From Nitrospirae bacterium UBA4572 (GTDB taxonomy: Bacteria > Nitrospirota > Leptospirillia > Leptospirillales > Leptospirillaceae): DNA of 51,363 bases. Below the pieces are notes generated by a model. That model was not told where the DNA came from and did no database searches. It was given only the letters and a program-made list of their open reading frames with translations. How positions within the stretch are numbered: the first letter of the stretch is position 1; each line of letters starts with the position of its first letter. This document shows positions 1 through 9,148 of this stretch, piece by piece. The position numbers and the translations under genes are program-made. The stretch spans positions 19,522 to 70,884 of the forward strand of contig DGKK01000023.1 of the NCBI GenBank assembly GCA_002387725.1. The letters are read 5' to 3'.

Positions 1-2159
1 AACAGGGTTCGGATCCGACCTGTCCGGCGAGCCTCCTCCCGGATTTTCTCGAAATAGGGACCCACGCCGGCCACAACCGAAAAATACCGGTCGATGATTC
101 CCTGGGCTTCTGCCGGCTCCACCCCCAGATCCTGGGAGAGACTGTAGGCGGACATGCCGTAGAGAATCCCGAAATTGATCGTCTTGGCCCGCCGGCGAGA
201 CTCGGAGGTGACCGGCTCCCCGAAAAGGAGTGCCGCCGTGCGCGCATGGATGTCCTCCCCCCGGGAGAAGGCCTCACGCAGAAAGGGGTCTCCAGAAAAG
301 TGCGCCAGGAGCCGCAGCTCAATCTGGGAGTAATCTGCCGACAGAAGACATCCTCCCTGAGGGGCCACGAAGCAACGCCGCACCAGAAGGCCCAGCTCCG
401 TTCGGGCCGGAATGTTCTGCAGGTTGGGGCGGGAAGAGGAAAGACGGCCCGTCGCGGCCACGGTCTGGTTGAACTGTCCATGCAGGCGCCCGTCGGATCC
501 CCTTCCCTCTTCCATGGGAAGAAGATAGGTCGAGAGGAACTTTCGAAGCTGCCGGAAGGAAAGGATCAGCTTCGGAAGAGGGTGAAGGGCGGCCAGCCCT
601 TCCAGCGCCTCTTCGTCGGTCGAAGGAGCACCGCTGCCCTTTCCCGTGCGACGAGGGGGCGGAAGTCCCAAGCGTCCATAAAGAACTTCTCCCACCTGCT
701 TGGGGGAAAGGATGGAAAATGTCTGCCCGGCCTCCCGGTAGATTTCGGCTTCCAGACCCGCAATCTTTTCCTCGATCGTTTTTTTGGCCTCGAGGATCCT
801 TGTTAGACTCACCGGAATCCCGGCCTTCTCCATCCCGACAATAATCCTAGCCACCGGGATTTCAACGGAACGAAGGAGATCTCCCATCTCGAGGGAGCCG
901 ATCTCGGACTCCAGGCGATCAAGGAGAAGCCCCACCGCCGACAGGGACGATTCCCCTTTCCCCAGGGGAGTCGTCAGAAAAAACTGCTCCCGGAGATCGG
1001 ACAGGCTGTAGTTTCGCCGACCGGGATCGACAAGGTAGGCGGCAAGCTCCAGGTCAAAGGAGGGAAGGGCGACGGCCGACAATCCCTCCCGGTCGCAAAG
1101 GCGCAAGAGCGTCGTAAGGCTTGTCGTCCAATAAGGGGCACGCATGCCTCTTGGGCCGGAAATCTCCCGGCAGGGATCTCCCGGCGGGATTTCCCGGTAA
1201 TGCGACCCGTCCCAGAGACCAAATCCCGTCCCAGAATCGCATAGAATCCCCGGCCGCTCCGGTGGCATCATGGGGGAAGCAGGAGGCGGAGCCTCCTCTC
1301 CCCCATCCACCGCACCGCCGGCCAAGGCCTCGATCCGGGCAAGGAGGGTCGAAGATTCAAGTCGCGCCGCCAAGTCCCGGATCTCATCCATGCGCGGAGG
1401 CCCCAGGGCAAGAACCTCAGGGCGGGCATCAACGGCAATATCCTCATGGAGGATGGTAAGGCTCTTGTTCCGGAGGATCAGATCTCGATATTCGAGGATT
1501 TTGGGGCGGAGCTTTTCGGGGCGGACCGACTCTATCCGTGTCACAAGATCCTCAACATGGAGACCGCCGGCCAGAAGGGCCGCAGCCGTCTTCGGCCCAA
1601 CCCCCGGAACTCCCCCGATATTGTCCACTCCATCTCCGGTCAGGGCCAGAAGATCCGGAATCTGTCCGGGCTCCACCCCCCATTTTTCCCGAACTTCTGC
1701 CGGACCGAAGAGCTTCTGGGTCATGGGATCATAGACACCCAGACGGTCGGAGACCAGCGATAAGAGATCCTTGTCGGCAGACATCACGAGAACCCGGGCG
1801 TCAGGATCCTGAGCCAGCCAGGCACGGGACAGGGCGGCGATCGTATCGTCGGCCTCATACCCGTCAGTCGACAGAAGGGGAATGGCAAGACCCTGGATGA
1901 GGGATTCGATCAGAGGGATCTGAAGGGTCAGTTCCTCGGGAGGGGGCGTCCGGTTTGCCTTGATCTCGGGCAGGATTTCTTCCCGAACATTTCCGGTGCG
2001 GCTCTCGAAGATCACCGCCAGATACCGGGGATGAAAGGTCCCGAGAAGGGAGAGAAGCATGTTCCCGAAGACGGTGAAGGCCCCAGTCGGCATCCCGTCG
2101 CGGGTCATGAAACTGACCTTGCTGTAATAGGCGCGAAAGATGTAGCCGAACCCATCCAT
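1..2159 (-). CDS. polA: DNA polymerase I, C-terminus cut by window edge
   Basis: Repair and Okazaki-processing polymerase. About 719 residues are visible; the end lies beyond base 1. The N-terminal 5'-3' nuclease domain starts MDGFGYIFRAYY and shows the EADD and SADKD acidic motifs and the GVPGVGPKTA helix-hairpin-helix. The middle region aligns with the proofreading domain but I see no DxE exonuclease motif, so it looks inactive, as in Taq-like enzymes. Polymerase motif A (LLSADYSQIELR, near residue 606) and motif B (RRRAKTINFGILYG, near residue 660) are intact; motif C would be outside. The only usable in-frame start is the ATG at 2159; an in-frame TAA lies upstream near 2275 and no GTG or TTG lies between. 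The likely conserved residues just before it (ERTLFL) hint that the true start may be a rare codon upstream. It lies downstream of ilvE on the same strand. Confidence 0.95.
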   Translation of the reverse strand, partial: MDGFGYIFRAYYSKVSFMTRDGMPTGAFTVFGNMLLSLLGTFHPRYLAVIFESRTGNVREEILPEIKANRTPPPEELTLQIPLIESLIQGLAIPLLSTDGYEADDTIAALSRAWLAQDPDARVLVMSADKDLLSLVSDRLGVYDPMTQKLFGPAEVREKWGVEPGQIPDLLALTGDGVDNIGGVPGVGPKTAAALLAGGLHVEDLVTRIESVRPEKLRPKILEYRDLILRNKSLTILHEDIAVDARPEVLALGPPRMDEIRDLAARLESSTLLARIEALAGGAVDGGEEAPPPASPMMPPERPGILCDSGTGFGLWDGSHYREIPPGDPCREISGPRGMRAPYWTTSLTTLLRLCDREGLSAVALPSFDLELAAYLVDPGRRNYSLSDLREQFFLTTPLGKGESSLSAVGLLLDRLESEIGSLEMGDLLRSVEIPVARIIVGMEKAGIPVSLTRILEAKKTIEEKIAGLEAEIYREAGQTFSILSPKQVGEVLYGRLGLPPPRRTGKGSGAPSTDEEALEGLAALHPLPKLILSFRQLRKFLSTYLLPMEEGRGSDGRLHGQFNQTVAATGRLSSSRPNLQNIPARTELGLLVRRCFVAPQGGCLLSADYSQIELRLLAHFSGDPFLREAFSRGEDIHARTAALLFGEPVTSESRRRAKTINFGILYGMSAYSLSQDLGVEPAEAQGIIDRYFSVVAGVGPYFEKIREEARRTGRIRTL

Positions 2160-2326
2160 GAGAAAAAGGGTGCGCTCCGGAAGGGCACTCGCCCAATCAG
2201 GAGGGGACGGCCGGCCTTTGGTCTTTTTTGTGGCAGCCGTTTCGGACGTCCTTTCGATGAGGTTCCGGAGGTCTTAACAAGAAAAGATCGCGCTCTCTTA
2301 CGAAGGCTCCTGAAACCGGACCCGTG

Positions 2327-3256
2327 TCAGACGAGACGGGGAACGACCGTTGTACGCCATTCTGAGTGACGGGAGACATTCCCCCGGACAATGTCGAAAA
2401 AGATCTTCTGCAGCGTCTGGGTGACCGGCCCCGGCTTTCCCGACCCGATGGAGCGGTCATCAATTTCCCGAATCGGGGTCAGCTCTGCCGCCGTCCCGGT
2501 AAAGAATGCCTCATCGGCGAGATAGAGGTCGTCACGGGTCAAGGCCTCCTCAACAACAGGAATCCCCTCTTCGCGGGCCAGGGTCATCACGCTGTGACGG
2601 GTAATCCCATCAAGGACCGATCGAAGAGGGGGAGTTTTCAGAACTCCCTTCCTGACGATGAAGATGTTTTCTCCCGGTCCCTCCGCGACCATGCCGTCGG
2701 AGTCGAGAAGAATGGCCTCGTCATACCCCGCACCCTTCACCTCCCACTTGGCCAGCTGGGAGTTGACATAGTGCGCCGAGACCTTTGCCCGGGCAAGAAA
2801 GGTATTCGTTCCAAAGCGGGTGTAGGAGCTTACCTTCGCCCGAATGCCCCGGGACAGTCCTTCCTCTCCGAGGTAGGTTCCCCATTCCCAGGCCGCGATG
2901 GAGAGGCGAACGGGATTCTTCTTGGCATAAATTCCCATATCGCCATAACCGATAAAGATGATCGGACGGATATAGCAGGAGTCGAGACCATTTTCCACCA
3001 CTACCCGGGAGGTGGCATCCATGACGCCCTTGAGGGTGAAATCCCCCCCCATCTGCATCACCCGGGCCGAGCTGAGAAGGCGCTCGGTATGTTCGGCCAG
3101 ACGAAAGATATGGGTTCCGTCCGTCCCCTTGTAGGCCCGGATCCCCTCGAAAACCGCCATTCCGTAGTGGAGGGAGTGGGTCAGGACATGAACATTGGCC
3201 TCCTGCCACGGAACCATCTTGTCATCCATGAAAATCCAGCGGCTTTCCTTCAGCAT
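2327..3256 (-). CDS. ilvE: Branched-chain amino acid aminotransferase (class IV PLP)
   Basis: Transfers the amino group between glutamate and the 2-oxo acids of Val, Leu and Ile; cytoplasmic. The 309-residue protein has the usual IlvE length and order: GMAVFEGIRAYKG near the N-terminus, YVNSQLAKWEVKGAGYDEAILLD around the cofactor lysine, GPGENIFIVRKG, and GITRHSVMTLARE. The start at 3256 (MLKESRWIFMDDKM) is chosen because AAGGAG lies five bases upstream; a longer reading from 3289 lacks such a site. It sits 42 bases after the BI-1 gene and 167 bases before polA, so the three may be co-transcribed. Confidence 0.95.
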   Translation of the reverse strand: MLKESRWIFMDDKMVPWQEANVHVLTHSLHYGMAVFEGIRAYKGTDGTHIFRLAEHTERLLSSARVMQMGGDFTLKGVMDATSRVVVENGLDSCYIRPIIFIGYGDMGIYAKKNPVRLSIAAWEWGTYLGEEGLSRGIRAKVSSYTRFGTNTFLARAKVSAHYVNSQLAKWEVKGAGYDEAILLDSDGMVAEGPGENIFIVRKGVLKTPPLRSVLDGITRHSVMTLAREEGIPVVEEALTRDDLYLADEAFFTGTAAELTPIREIDDRSIGSGKPGPVTQTLQKIFFDIVRGNVSRHSEWRTTVVPRLV

Positions 3257-3298
3257 GAGAACTCCTTCGTCGGGAAAAAAGAGGGGCAAGGGGCGAGA

Positions 3299-3988
3299 TT
3301 ACTCCTCGCCCTTGAAGATCTCCAGCAGCCTGAGAAGGCTGACAAACAGATTAAAGACATCGAGGTAAAGGGAGACGACCGCCATTACCGGGGTCAGCTC
3401 CTCCTCCGAGGACTCGAGAATTCTGCTGGTGTCAAAGAGAATGAGCCCAGAAAAGAGGAGGGCCGCCATTCCGGAAACCACCGCCTGGAAAAGGGGGGGA
3501 TGGAAGAAAATCTGGACGATGGAGAGGATCACAACGATGATAAGCCCGGTAAAAAGGAAGCTTCCCATGAAGGAGAAGCTCTTTCCCGACACGATGGCAT
3601 AGAAGGTCAGTCCAAAAAAAATCGCCATCGTAAGAAAAAGGGCATCCGAAAGAATGGCAGCCCCACCGGGCGATCGCAAAAGCGCAAAGAGAATCGGTCC
3701 GAGTGAGGCTCCCATCAGGGCGGCAAAGAACGACATGACAGCCACGTTGACTCCCGGAACCTTCTGCACGGCCATTAGGGCAAAAAGCGTGCCGAACATG
3801 GCGATGGCCAGAAGAATGGGATGGGGCCCCACAACCCGGAGACCGCTACTCATGCCCCAGACCGCTCCGATCCCGGAAAAGAGAAACATCAGAGAAAGAA
3901 GGCCGTAGACCTTCATCATGAAACGATTCAGAGACGCGGCCGACCGCCGCCCTTCGACGACGGGACCATTGGAAAGCAGGGGTTGCAT
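3299..3988 (-). CDS. Bax inhibitor-1 / YccA family membrane protein
   Basis: Inner-membrane protein of 229 residues with about seven hydrophobic segments (for example VYGLLSLMFLFSGIGAVWGM and FMGSFLFTGLIIVVILSIVQ) and the family pattern of a charged C-terminus (LYLDVFNLFVSLLRLLEIF). Bacterial members resemble YccA/YbhL, implicated in FtsH-linked membrane quality control or ion leak; the exact role here is not shown. The start at 3988 (MQPLLSNG) has AAAGGAG five bases upstream, preferred over a start 39 bases further out. It is the first gene of the leftward BI-1, ilvE, polA run. Confidence 0.88.
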   Translation of the reverse strand: MQPLLSNGPVVEGRRSAASLNRFMMKVYGLLSLMFLFSGIGAVWGMSSGLRVVGPHPILLAIAMFGTLFALMAVQKVPGVNVAVMSFFAALMGASLGPILFALLRSPGGAAILSDALFLTMAIFFGLTFYAIVSGKSFSFMGSFLFTGLIIVVILSIVQIFFHPPLFQAVVSGMAALLFSGLILFDTSRILESSEEELTPVMAVVSLYLDVFNLFVSLLRLLEIFKGEE

Positions 3989-4417
3989 GGAAACTCCTTT
4001 CGCCCCTCGCAAGGGGATTGCAAACAATGGGAAAAAGCACTTGGGAGAGTGTTCCGGGACTCAAACCCTAGAGTGGGGGCAACCTGATGGGATGCCCGCG
4101 CAGGAATCGCCGACAGGATGCAGGTCCCAAAGCATGTGATCGCAGACAACTCTCCCCTGATTTTCTTTTTATTTTACATTCCGGACGACCGGAAAATCAA
4201 TAAAAAGAACGAGAGCAAGCGGATTCCCAAGGACCGGATCCGCGAATTGCTGCGGGAGACTCTCCCGTTGCAGGCAAGAAGAATCTTTCCATTGAAATTC
4301 CTCCAAAAATAGGATAGCATAGAAAATATTCATAATTTAAAAATACTTAACTTATTTTTAGTTTCACTGTACTCCGAACAGGTTTTGACAGCATTCACCT
4401 TTTACCGGGAGAGGCCC
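3989..4417. other. Intergenic region between divergent genes
   Basis: A 429-base gap between BI-1 (-) and the Cys-rich lipoprotein (+). The left part is GC-rich with a small CCCCT/AGGGG hairpin near 4003-4016. The right part (about 4300-4380) is strongly AT-rich and holds the candidate rightward promoter listed separately. Reading frames through it have no recognisable content or ribosome-binding sites. Confidence 0.5.
4292..4320 (+). promoter_or_regulatory. Candidate sigma70 promoter for the Cys-rich lipoprotein
   Basis: TTGAAA (4292-4297), a 17-base spacer and TAGCAT (4315-4320), with 5/6 and 4/6 matches to the consensus, in the most AT-rich stretch upstream of the gene starting at 4418. 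This predicts a leader of about 90 bases. A TTGACA at 4384-4389 has no matching -10 and was not used. Confidence 0.35.
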
Positions 4418-4738
4418 ATGAACACACGGATGAAGGCTCCCCACCGGGTCGGGACTGGCACAGGACACTCCGTCAGACGGATCATGTTCCTCGGATTTTT
4501 GATGCTGTTTGGTGGTTGCGGGGCATCATCGGGCCTCTATGGCCCTGCCTACGTTCCCGAATGTACCTGCTGTTGCGGGGGAGGCTACACCCCTTATGCC
4601 TACAAGGCGACAAACCACTCCTCCATTGCGGGCCCCCCCGTGGCCACCGCCTTTATGCACGAGACTAAGGGCCCCATGTCCGACGTCTCGGCAAACAGCA
4701 GGAGCGTTCGCCACAAGACGAAAGCGCACGCCAAGTAA
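4418..4738 (+). CDS. Small cysteine-rich lipoprotein, function unknown
   Basis: A 106-residue protein with a positively charged start, a hydrophobic stretch (IMFLGFLMLF) and a lipobox ending GGC, so it is predicted to be lipid-anchored in the envelope. The mature part carries an unusual CTCCCGGG cluster and a basic C-terminus (RSVRHKTKAHAK). The start at 4418 follows GGGAGAG; a longer reading from 4385 is less likely. I do not recognise the family. A second small lipoprotein gene follows 154 bases downstream. Confidence 0.65.
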   Translation: MNTRMKAPHRVGTGTGHSVRRIMFLGFLMLFGGCGASSGLYGPAYVPECTCCCGGGYTPYAYKATNHSSIAGPPVATAFMHETKGPMSDVSANSRSVRHKTKAHAK

Positions 4739-4892
4739 GCGCCACAAAATAAAGAAAGAGATGCCCTGCTCCAAGTTCCCTTTCTCCATGAATCCAAAGG
4801 GGCATTGGATCAGGGTGTGACCACGAGACTCCGGAGAGGATCGCCGCCTCTCAGGATGGACTCCTCACTCCACCAAACCAAGGAGCTTTTTA

Positions 4893-5357
4893 ATGAAGAC
4901 ATCCCGAAACATCCTCTTCTCTGCCGGTATTGCTCTCCTGCTCTTTGCCGCCGGATGTACCTCGACCGGCTCGATCGGACTCCTCACCGACAGCGAGACA
5001 GAAACGGACCTCGGCCCCCACGATTCGCATCTCTTTCACCGAGTCGGACATCAGATCGAGGGACGGGCCTGCCGGCATTTCATTCTGGGCATCATTCCCT
5101 GGGGCGATTCCGATCTCGAATCGGCCATGAGGGATGCCTTCAAGAAGAACCCCTCCCTCCACGCCGACGGACTCGTTCATGTCGCAACCTCGACCTCGCT
5201 TTACAACTTCTTTCCCCTCTACAATGTCTACACTCTGACCTGCACGACCGTCCGGGGAACACCGATCCGATTTGACCACTCCCCAACAAAGCCAGGATCC
5301 TCAACCCAACCCTCTTCAGGGGGCTCGGGAAAAAAGGATCCTTCAGGCAAATCCTGA
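4893..5357 (+). CDS. TRL-like small lipoprotein
   Basis: A 154-residue protein with a signal peptide and lipobox (LLLFAAGC). The mature part has a short conserved-looking core, HFILGIIPWGDSDLESAMRDA followed by LVHVATSTS and YTLTCTTVRGTPI, resembling the TRL-like lipoprotein family of unknown function. The tail is low-complexity Ser/Gly/Lys. A good site, AAGGAG six bases upstream, supports the start. Family assignment is from memory of the pattern and is moderate. A CTTCAGG/CCTGAAG hairpin at 5341-5359 overlaps the stop but has no T run, so I do not call it a terminator. Confidence 0.7.
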   Translation: MKTSRNILFSAGIALLLFAAGCTSTGSIGLLTDSETETDLGPHDSHLFHRVGHQIEGRACRHFILGIIPWGDSDLESAMRDAFKKNPSLHADGLVHVATSTSLYNFFPLYNVYTLTCTTVRGTPIRFDHSPTKPGSSTQPSSGGSGKKDPSGKS

Positions 5358-5585
5358 AGCCGGTCTGCCTTTGGCAGCGATTTTCCGGGGGAGGTTCAAT
5401 CGATGCGCGGGTACAAGACCACAAGATGGGCCCGGCGTGCATCATGAGGGAGGCAGAGGAGAAGCACTGTCAGGGGAAAGCTTTTCCCGGACCATCTTCT
5501 CCTTATGAGTGAGGATGTCCGGAGGATCCCGGGCTGTGATATTCTTGCCTAAAATCCGACCCTCAACATCTTTCCCGGAGCCTTT

Positions 5586-6497
5586 ATGACCAATGATCAG
5601 CTCAAGGTCTTTCTCAAGGTGGCAGAATACCAGAGCTTTACCCAGGCAGGGGAAGTTCTTTTTTTGACCCAACCTGCGGTCAGCCTTCAGGTCAAATCCC
5701 TCGAAAAAGACTTGAAGGTCAGCCTCTTTGAGCGCACCGGAAAGAAGATCCTCCTGACGGAGGCCGGCAGAAAGCTCCTTCCTCTGGCCCGATCGATCAT
5801 CCAACAGATGGAGGAAGCCCGGGAGGTGGTTCGCCCGCTCGAGGACATGCCTCAGGGCCATCTCCGGATCGGGGCCTCCATGACCATCGGAACATACCTC
5901 CTGCCTCCCCTTCTCGCGCAGTTTCTTCGGGCGAACTCCCGGATTACCGCGAGTCTGGCCGTCGCCAACACTCATCAGATTCTCCATGATCTCAAGGCCT
6001 CGGAAATCGACCTAGGGCTTATAGAAGGGGAGCCGACACGCACTCAGGGAATCTCCCTCGACCGGAAATTCCTGGATCACGACCGACTCGTTCTCATCGA
6101 CTCCCTCAATCATCCCCTTCTCCCCTCTTCCGGACCGGTGTCCCTCGACGCACTTCGAAAGGTTCCCTTCATTGGGCGGGAACCTGGCTCCGGGACACGA
6201 CAGGTCATCGAGCGAGAGCTGCTGGAAAAAAATCTTCCCCCCGACTCCTTTGAAACGGTCATGACCGTCGACAACCCCGAAGCCATCAAGGAGCTGGTGG
6301 CGTTGGGGTCCGGAGTCGCCTTCATCTCCTCCCTCTGCCTCCGGCCCCATGAATCCGGACTCCTGCGAACTGTTGCCGTCGAGGATTTTTCGCCGGTCAG
6401 GAATCTCTGGATCTTTGTTCCTCAGAAAAAGACCTCTCCTCCTGCCGATCTCTTCCTGCAACTCCTCGTCAAAGAGCGTCTTCCGAAGGACCCGTAA
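5586..6497 (+). CDS. LysR family transcriptional regulator
   Basis: A 303-residue DNA-binding regulator of normal LTTR length. The N-terminal winged helix-turn-helix reads FTQAGEVLFLTQPAVSLQVKSLE; the periplasmic-binding-protein-like effector domain follows from about residue 90 (GHLRIGASMTIGTYLLPPLL). This style is closest to the CbbR/CysB-like group that senses small metabolites, but ligand and targets cannot be read from the sequence. The start has GGAG eight bases upstream. It converges on comF with a 2-base gap, and no divergent partner gene is present to suggest a target. Confidence 0.92.
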   Translation: MTNDQLKVFLKVAEYQSFTQAGEVLFLTQPAVSLQVKSLEKDLKVSLFERTGKKILLTEAGRKLLPLARSIIQQMEEAREVVRPLEDMPQGHLRIGASMTIGTYLLPPLLAQFLRANSRITASLAVANTHQILHDLKASEIDLGLIEGEPTRTQGISLDRKFLDHDRLVLIDSLNHPLLPSSGPVSLDALRKVPFIGREPGSGTRQVIERELLEKNLPPDSFETVMTVDNPEAIKELVALGSGVAFISSLCLRPHESGLLRTVAVEDFSPVRNLWIFVPQKKTSPPADLFLQLLVKERLPKDP

Positions 6498-6499
6498 GA

Positions 6500-7165
6500 T
6501 CAGGATCGATGAAGAAGTGTCACAATAGTCCCGACTTCCACGCCGGAAAGGGCGAGGAGGCGAACAATCGCCCGGGCGGTCCAGCCTGTGACGAGAAGAT
6601 CATCCACGATGACGACTCCCCGGGGAGGCAGCCCGGAAAATGCTCCGGGATCCAAGGAGAAGTGGGGCGAAAAGAATGCCTCCCTCCGCGCCTGGCGGGT
6701 CCGTCCCTTTTGGGAAGACTTTCCTGTCCGACGAAGTCCCTTCAGACAGATGGGGATCTCTCCCAAAGAGAGCCGGTGAGCCAAGATATCGGGAACGGAG
6801 AGATCACGGGAAATGAGACGGGAGCGGCCCGGAGGAACGGGAAGAAGGAGGGAGGCAGTTGGGGGACGGAGTCCGAAAAGGTCACCCCTGTCCAGGAGAA
6901 GATCAAGGGCATGACGATTTCCCGAGAACTTTGCCACCCGGAAAAGACGTCCAGGAGCCCCTTCATCGGGAAAGAGGGATCGGGTCGGAATCCCTCCGCG
7001 CGCCGATAGGGATACAGGAACGAGCCAAGCCGGATCTTCACGACAGGGAATGCAGAGGGACCCGGAGCCGGAAGGCTGGCGACAGGAGAGGCAGAGCCGG
7101 GAAAAAAGACCGGAGAGGAGAGTGATCCCGCCGGCAAAACGTCCGCCGGGGAGGGATTGGGTCAT
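6500..7165 (-). CDS. comF: ComF family phosphoribosyltransferase-like protein
   Basis: ComF proteins are linked to natural competence and carry a PRTase fold. This 221-residue protein has an N-terminal zinc-ribbon remnant (CLSC then CIPC) and the PRPP-binding loop VVIVDDLLVTGWTARAIV near the C-terminus; the family norm is usually DDVxTTGxT, so DDLLVTGWT is a slight variant. The start ATG at 7165 overlaps the stop of the upstream TPR gene (ATGA), which fixes it over longer readings. Last gene of the leftward housekeeping run. Confidence 0.88.
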   Translation of the reverse strand: MTQSLPGGRFAGGITLLSGLFSRLCLSCRQPSGSGSLCIPCREDPAWLVPVSLSARGGIPTRSLFPDEGAPGRLFRVAKFSGNRHALDLLLDRGDLFGLRPPTASLLLPVPPGRSRLISRDLSVPDILAHRLSLGEIPICLKGLRRTGKSSQKGRTRQARREAFFSPHFSLDPGAFSGLPPRGVVIVDDLLVTGWTARAIVRLLALSGVEVGTIVTLLHRS

Positions 7166-8562
7166 GTGAGCCCGGGACCGGAAAAATACTCCTGATAGGC
7201 GGTCCGATGCGAAAGTGCGGTGGCAGGATCCACAACCGGTGGGGCCCCCGATCCGGGAAGCACCTGACCATCGGTCCGGAAGATGGTGTTCCACTGGTGG
7301 CAAGAAGGACATCGTCCGGACCATTCGGGAAAGAAGGTCCGACAATTCCGGCATCCGTAGGGCAGATCAAAGGGAAGTTCCAGGGAGAGAATCCTCCGAA
7401 AGCACTCGAGAGCCAGGTCCATCTGATGGCGTTTCTCGTAGATCTCCCCCATCAGCCGGTAGTACTCTCCCCCCCAGGCCGCTTCTCCTTCGAGGGATTC
7501 GAGGAGCGAGAGGGACTCGTCTTCCATCCCCAGTCGATTGTAGACCCGGGCCTTGTGAAAAGAGAGGGAGGGATTGGCGGGATGGCGATCGAGGGCCTTG
7601 GAATAAAGGGAGAGGATGGCATCGGGGTTCCCTTTTTCGAGATAGAACTCCTCGAGCCGAACGAGGTAGAGCGTCTCGGAGGTGCGCGTCCAGCCTTCCT
7701 GGAGGTTTTCGATTCCCTCCTTTTCCCGGCCTTCGGCAATTTGTGCTTCCGCAAGACCGAGGCGGGCCGGCGTAAAGGCAGGATCGATCTTGAGCGCACC
7801 ACGAAAGGCCCGACGGGCTCCTTCGGTATTCCCCTGACGGTGGAGAAGCGAGCCCACTTCGAATCGAAGCCCTACCAGCAGGGCCACCTCCCGATCCCGC
7901 CTCTCCCCTTTTTCAAAAGAGCGGGCCAAGGCCGTCTGCACAGAAAGAGCTTCCTCCCAACGGTCTTCCCTCATGAGCAATCTCCGGAACTCTTCAAGAA
8001 CCTCTCGGTTCCGCCCCTCCTTCTTGAAGTATTCCCGGAAGAGCACCAGGGCATCCTCGACCCTTTCCGCGCATTCATAGTCCGTGGCCAAAGCCAGGAT
8101 CAGGCGAACATCCTCCTCATCGAAAACTCTGGCCCTCCGATGTATCCGGATGGCGCCGACATAATCTCCCGACGATCTCTTCAGGTCGCCCAGGAGGAGA
8201 AGGGCCTCCCGGTGGTCGGGGAAGAGAGCCACAAGGCGCTCCAGAACAGAGAGGGCCTGGGGCATGTGGGAGCGGTTGATTTCAGTCCAGGTCCTCTTCC
8301 AGAGTGCCTGCGCCCTTTCTGCCCTCTTCTCGTCCCGGCTTTCCCGGAGATTTTTGACCCATCCGAGAAGGTCTGAGAGACCATGAATCAGAAAGACAAG
8401 GGCCGCACCCAAGGAGAAGGCCAGAACGATGAGCGTGATCTGGGGCAGAAGAAGAACCTGGTGGGGAAGTATCTGAAAGGAGACCTTCTGGTCGTTCCAC
8501 TCGGCCAGCTTGACAAGTGCCACGGCCAGAACCAGCATGACAAGGAGAAGAAGGCGGGTCAT
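7162..8562 (-). CDS. LapB/YciM-like TPR protein with LapA-like membrane anchor
   Basis: A 466-residue protein with two hydrophobic segments at residues about 4-20 and 38-62, like LapA, then repeated TPR helices (about 95-380) and a rubredoxin-like zinc knuckle with C404, C407, C418 and C421. TPR plus C-terminal zinc knuckle is the arrangement of LapB/YciM, which tunes LPS synthesis through FtsH control of LpxC. Here the LapA and LapB parts appear in one polypeptide. Start and stop overlap both neighbours (ATGA with rsfS and comF), showing translational coupling. The role is inferred from architecture only. Confidence 0.85.
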   Translation of the reverse strand: MTRLLLLVMLVLAVALVKLAEWNDQKVSFQILPHQVLLLPQITLIVLAFSLGAALVFLIHGLSDLLGWVKNLRESRDEKRAERAQALWKRTWTEINRSHMPQALSVLERLVALFPDHREALLLLGDLKRSSGDYVGAIRIHRRARVFDEEDVRLILALATDYECAERVEDALVLFREYFKKEGRNREVLEEFRRLLMREDRWEEALSVQTALARSFEKGERRDREVALLVGLRFEVGSLLHRQGNTEGARRAFRGALKIDPAFTPARLGLAEAQIAEGREKEGIENLQEGWTRTSETLYLVRLEEFYLEKGNPDAILSLYSKALDRHPANPSLSFHKARVYNRLGMEDESLSLLESLEGEAAWGGEYYRLMGEIYEKRHQMDLALECFRRILSLELPFDLPYGCRNCRTFFPEWSGRCPSCHQWNTIFRTDGQVLPGSGAPPVVDPATALSHRTAYQEYFSGPGLT

Positions 8563-9029
8563 GGGGAAAGGGATCCCGTCTCTCGCATGTCAAGTTTCTT
8601 TCCGGAGTACAGGGCCAGTCTCTCCTCCGGGAGAACCCGACGGCTTTTTCCCGAAGGGTCAAAAACATAGATCGTCGCGTCAGAATAAAGATCCTCCAGA
8701 CGATAGATCTCTCGTGTCCCGGGAAGAAAAAGATCGATGACCACATCATCAAGATCGAGAAGGGTCCATCGCCCACCCCGTTCAGGGGAGAACCCTGTCC
8801 CGGGAAGAGAAATGGCCTGATCGAGACCCTCAAGAGCCGCCTGCATATGTCGTTCGTTTTCGGCATCACCCAGAATCAGGCAGTCGGCATAGCCGCAGAG
8901 ACCGGCCACATCGACGACCCAGACATCCCCGATCTTCTTTTCCAGAAGAACCTCGGCAAGACGCATGGCCCGAGCCAGCGTGTCAGACATCTCCTCCTTC
9001 CGAACCTTTCGGTCCGTCGTCGACCCCAC
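8559..9029 (-). CDS. rsfS: Ribosomal silencing factor RsfS
   Basis: Binds L14 and blocks subunit joining when nutrients are scarce. The 156-residue protein shows the family core: DVWVVDVAGLCGYADCLILG, ERHMQAALEGL, and DLDDVVIDLFLPGTREIYRLEDLY. A GTG start at 9029 with AAGGAG seven bases upstream is preferred; an internal ATG at 8990 has AGGAGG but only two bases of spacing. It lies 119 bases after nadD, the common bacterial neighbour, and overlaps the next gene by four bases. Confidence 0.92.
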   Translation of the reverse strand: MGSTTDRKVRKEEMSDTLARAMRLAEVLLEKKIGDVWVVDVAGLCGYADCLILGDAENERHMQAALEGLDQAISLPGTGFSPERGGRWTLLDLDDVVIDLFLPGTREIYRLEDLYSDATIYVFDPSGKSRRVLPEERLALYSGKKLDMRETGSLSP

Positions 9030-9148
9030 GATAAAACTCCTTGGTAAGAGAGCAGATGAAAAAGAACTGTGACTTTATTCATTCTATCACGCAACCGGAA
9101 CTTGCCGGAGAAATCCTGCGATCAGTAGGGATTCCTCCCAGTGGCCGG

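Noticed and set aside
4118..4312. 64-codon frame in the 4.1-4.3 kb gap
   Set aside because: No ribosome-binding site, crosses into the AT-rich promoter zone and lacks any recognisable pattern.
5341..5359. Perfect CTTCAGG/CCTGAAG hairpin as terminator
   Set aside because: It overlaps the stop codon and is followed by a GC-rich stretch without T run.
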